Source: Methanosaeta sp. PtaU1.Bin112 (lineage in GTDB: Archaea; Halobacteriota; Methanosarcinia; Methanotrichales; Methanotrichaceae). From it: a stretch of 64,000 nt of DNA. The position numbers and the translations under genes were made by a program. The first letter of the stretch is position 1; each line of letters opens with the position of its first letter. The stretch spans positions 1-64,000 of the forward strand of contig MVRL01000081.1 in the NCBI GenBank assembly GCA_002067705.1. The letters run 5' to 3'. The notes beneath the pieces were generated by a model. The model searched no databases, was not told the origin of the DNA, and saw only the letters and a program-made list of their open reading frames with translations. Shown one piece after another: positions 62,328 through 64,000 of the stretch.

Positions 62328-63087
62328 AATTGATAGTTCGCCCAGCTCTCCCGCCCTCTGCGCCGACGATGGCGGCTCGGGAGGCATTCCTGTCTTTTTC
62401 GTTCATTCTCTTGCGGGAAATTCCGGGCACTGGTCATGCCAGCTTGAGCATTTGCGAAAGAGTTGTCGGGCTATCGCCATCGATCTGCGAGGCCACGGCA
62501 AGTCCGCTCCAGCCGTGGATGGAGACTACGCCATCGAGGCGATGGCCAATGATATCGATTCCGTGGCAAAGGCTCTGGGGCTGAAGCGATTTGTTCTGGT
62601 CGGCCACAGCATGGGCGGATCGGTATCGATTGAATATGCCGGACGACATCCGGAAATGATCGCTGGGCTCTTGCTGGCCGATCCATCTGGAGACGCCAGG
62701 AAGCTGCAAGCCGATCAAGTCGAGCCTTTCCTGGCAGCACTTGATTCCAATTCGTATGCCGCAACCGCTAAAGAGTACTGGAAAGCTATGCTTGCCGGCT
62801 CAAATCCGTCCGTCCAGGAAAAGGTCTTAGGAGATCTGCGCAGCATCAGAAAAGAAGTCATGATCGCGGTCTTTAAGTCGACTCTCAGGTTTGATCCAAT
62901 TACTGCCCTGCTGCGCTATCCTGGGAAAAAACTTTCCGTTATAACTCGTCTCAATGAAACGCCCATAAGCTTGCATAGTCTCCTGCCAGATCTGCCTCAT
63001 ATCAGCATATCCGGCACAGGGCACTGGCTGCAACTGGACAAGCCAGACGAGTTCAACCGGATTATGGATGATTTCCTATCTTCTTGA
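62314..63087 (+). CDS. Alpha/beta-fold hydrolase
   Basis: 257 residues. The oxyanion region is FFVHSLAGNSGHW, and DLRGHGKSAP lies mid-fold. The nucleophile is in VGHSMGGSV (Ser, about residue 98), and the catalytic His is in SGTGHWLQ (about 233). The acid is not obvious at its normal position (the stretch reads TRLNETPIS); an Asp after strand 6 (LADPSGD) may serve. Substrate unknown. It overlaps dtdA by 14 bases, so the genes are coupled, without a clear functional link. Confidence 0.85.
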   Translation: MALIRIDSSPSSPALCADDGGSGGIPVFFVHSLAGNSGHWSCQLEHLRKSCRAIAIDLRGHGKSAPAVDGDYAIEAMANDIDSVAKALGLKRFVLVGHSMGGSVSIEYAGRHPEMIAGLLLADPSGDARKLQADQVEPFLAALDSNSYAATAKEYWKAMLAGSNPSVQEKVLGDLRSIRKEVMIAVFKSTLRFDPITALLRYPGKKLSVITRLNETPISLHSLLPDLPHISISGTGHWLQLDKPDEFNRIMDDFLSS

Positions 63088-63116
63088 TTTGAAATGTAGA
63101 TGGGATCAGCAGCAAT

Positions 63117-63893
63117 TCACACGCATGGCAGCCAGTCAACGCTGATGGCTCCGCAGGTCGAATTGCCCCAGATTTGGATGAACTTCTCGATGGAAAAGAC
63201 GCCCGTGAGGTCCTCGACCGACCTGCCGTATTCAGCATGCCTGCCCTTGAGCTGGTCGTCTGCATTAGGATCTCTTGAGATCCAGCCGATGTGAGCCACG
63301 CCGATGACGTTGCTGTTCAGATTAGCTTCCAGAACGCCGGTGCAGCAGGGTGTTCCACCTACAATCAAGAAATCATATGTCTCGTAGGACCTGGTTTTAA
63401 CTTCGGTGGTCTTTTGCAGGTGCTCCGCATGGGTATACATCTCTGTCAGAACGGCCCCAATCATGTAATTCTGAACGCACAATTTCTCGACCCATTTCTG
63501 ATCGTAGGTGCCGGTCTGGTAAGAGATGGGCATGTATTCGAATTCTGCTTCCTTGGTGAAGTTGATATAATCGATCTCCGGGATGCTTGTAGGGTACAGA
63601 TAATAGCATCCCGCATAGATTTCTTTACCAGGATCATAATACAGGGGATGACCATCTTTTGAAAGCTGCCTTTCTGCCTCAAGCTCAGTCTTTTCCGTGA
63701 TGACATTTCCTGAGCCTGACTCTTTCTCCACCAATTTGTCTCCGGAAAATCCCCACTGGGTAGAGACTATCATCTCCACATTTTTATATCCTACACCATT
63801 AACGGATGCCTTTTCGTACATGTAATTTGCAGCGCCGACTACGCCGATTAGTGCAATAGAAATCACTGCCAAACCTATAAGTCTCTCTGTCAT
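63117..63893 (-). CDS. Membrane-anchored exported protein of unknown function
   Basis: 258 residues. One N-terminal hydrophobic segment (5-22) acts as signal anchor. The rest is soluble and exported, with six or more cysteines (YAGCYYLYP, EKLCVQNYM, GGTPCCTGVLE, NSTCGAISVDWLPC). No motif identifies it. A disulfide-stabilised surface protein is likely. It is convergent with the hydrolase gene. The upstream region is AT-rich and contains its promoter. Confidence 0.55.
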   Translation of the reverse strand: MTERLIGLAVISIALIGVVGAANYMYEKASVNGVGYKNVEMIVSTQWGFSGDKLVEKESGSGNVITEKTELEAERQLSKDGHPLYYDPGKEIYAGCYYLYPTSIPEIDYINFTKEAEFEYMPISYQTGTYDQKWVEKLCVQNYMIGAVLTEMYTHAEHLQKTTEVKTRSYETYDFLIVGGTPCCTGVLEANLNSNVIGVAHIGWISRDPNADDQLKGRHAEYGRSVEDLTGVFSIEKFIQIWGNSTCGAISVDWLPCV

Positions 63894-63963
63894 TTTCCCT
63901 CCTATTCCCTAAAATAAAATGGTGGCTCTGCATATATTAGGTTATTCATGTTTGAGGATAATC

Positions 63964-64000
63964 ATGATAATTGAGATGTTGCCCATGGATTTCCTGTTGC
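63964..64000 (+). CDS. Possible gene start cut by the window end
   Basis: An ATG at 63964 is preceded by GAGG at 6-base spacing and opens a frame to the end of the window (MIIEMLPMDFLL). It is too short to identify. Confidence 0.3.
   Translation, partial: MIIEMLPMDFLL

Noticed and set aside
1-64000. tRNA genes or intact insertion sequences
   Set aside because: No cloverleaf with a conserved T-loop and no transposase signature or terminal inverted repeat pair was found by reading both strands.

Overview
The window looks like chromosomal DNA of an acetate-using methanogen of the order Methanosarcinales, most likely Methanothrix (Methanosaeta). This is inferred from gene content and cannot be proved here. 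Methanogen-restricted genes are present: Mmp10 (the radical-SAM methylase that modifies methyl-coenzyme M reductase), MfnB (methanofuran synthesis), DUF2117 and DUF2098 proteins, and a RimK-type coenzyme glutamate ligase. Other archaeal markers are D-aminoacyl-tRNA deacylase DtdA, an ADP-dependent sugar kinase, an XPD helicase and UPF0212. Start codons are often preceded by GGAGG/GGTGA ribosome binding sites, and several genes have AT-rich TATA boxes. Base composition is near 50% GC, with AT-rich islands at 7.5-10.2 kb and 53-58 kb. I found no tRNA, rRNA, CRISPR array or intact insertion sequence.

Layout. 0-5 kb: an MBL hydrolase, a three-repeat secreted beta-trefoil protein lying between a winged-helix gene and a decayed copy of it, a gingipain-like (C25) secreted protein and another secreted protein. 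5-7.3 kb: purA and a RimK-family ligase. 7.5-10.2 kb: an AT-rich envelope-glycosylation operon (GT-C, GT2, GtrA). 10.2-13.4 kb: three metal/corrinoid-type substrate-binding proteins with EF-hand or dockerin-like N-termini; one is a relic and one carries a frameshift in its signal peptide. 13.5-31 kb: housekeeping and conserved archaeal genes (XPD, beta-propeller, Cas4-like, exonuclease, ADP-sugar kinase, DUF2117/DUF2098, ferredoxin, HepT/MntA, tyrS, engB) plus two structured-looking non-coding regions near 25.0 and 26.1 kb. 31-36.5 kb: signalling and membrane genes, SemiSWEET, a sugar epimerase and a Cys-less rhodanese-like protein.

36.6-52.9 kb: a C-terminally frameshifted aldolase/ADH synthase running into a secreted protein gene, serA, an SNF2-SWIM pair, pspA with its partner, mmp10, divergent HisA-like and mfnB genes, a Nudix hydrolase, and a bacterial-type tRNA-guanine transglycosylase with a YhhQ-type transporter. 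53.3-58.2 kb: an AT-rich cluster encoding only exported proteins. It holds a Gln/Asn-rich 41-residue tandem-repeat protein, a partner carrying one copy of the same motif (an organisation like a curli major/minor subunit pair), two paralogous proteins with acidic calcium-loop-like segments (one with a long Cys/Asp tetrapeptide repeat) and a small exported protein. I regard this as the most likely undescribed system in the window: a candidate sheath or matrix (functional amyloid) locus. 58.3-64 kb: purB, an MBL hydrolase, a double-HTH regulator, dtdA (apparently lacking a standard start codon), an alpha/beta hydrolase and a membrane-anchored protein.
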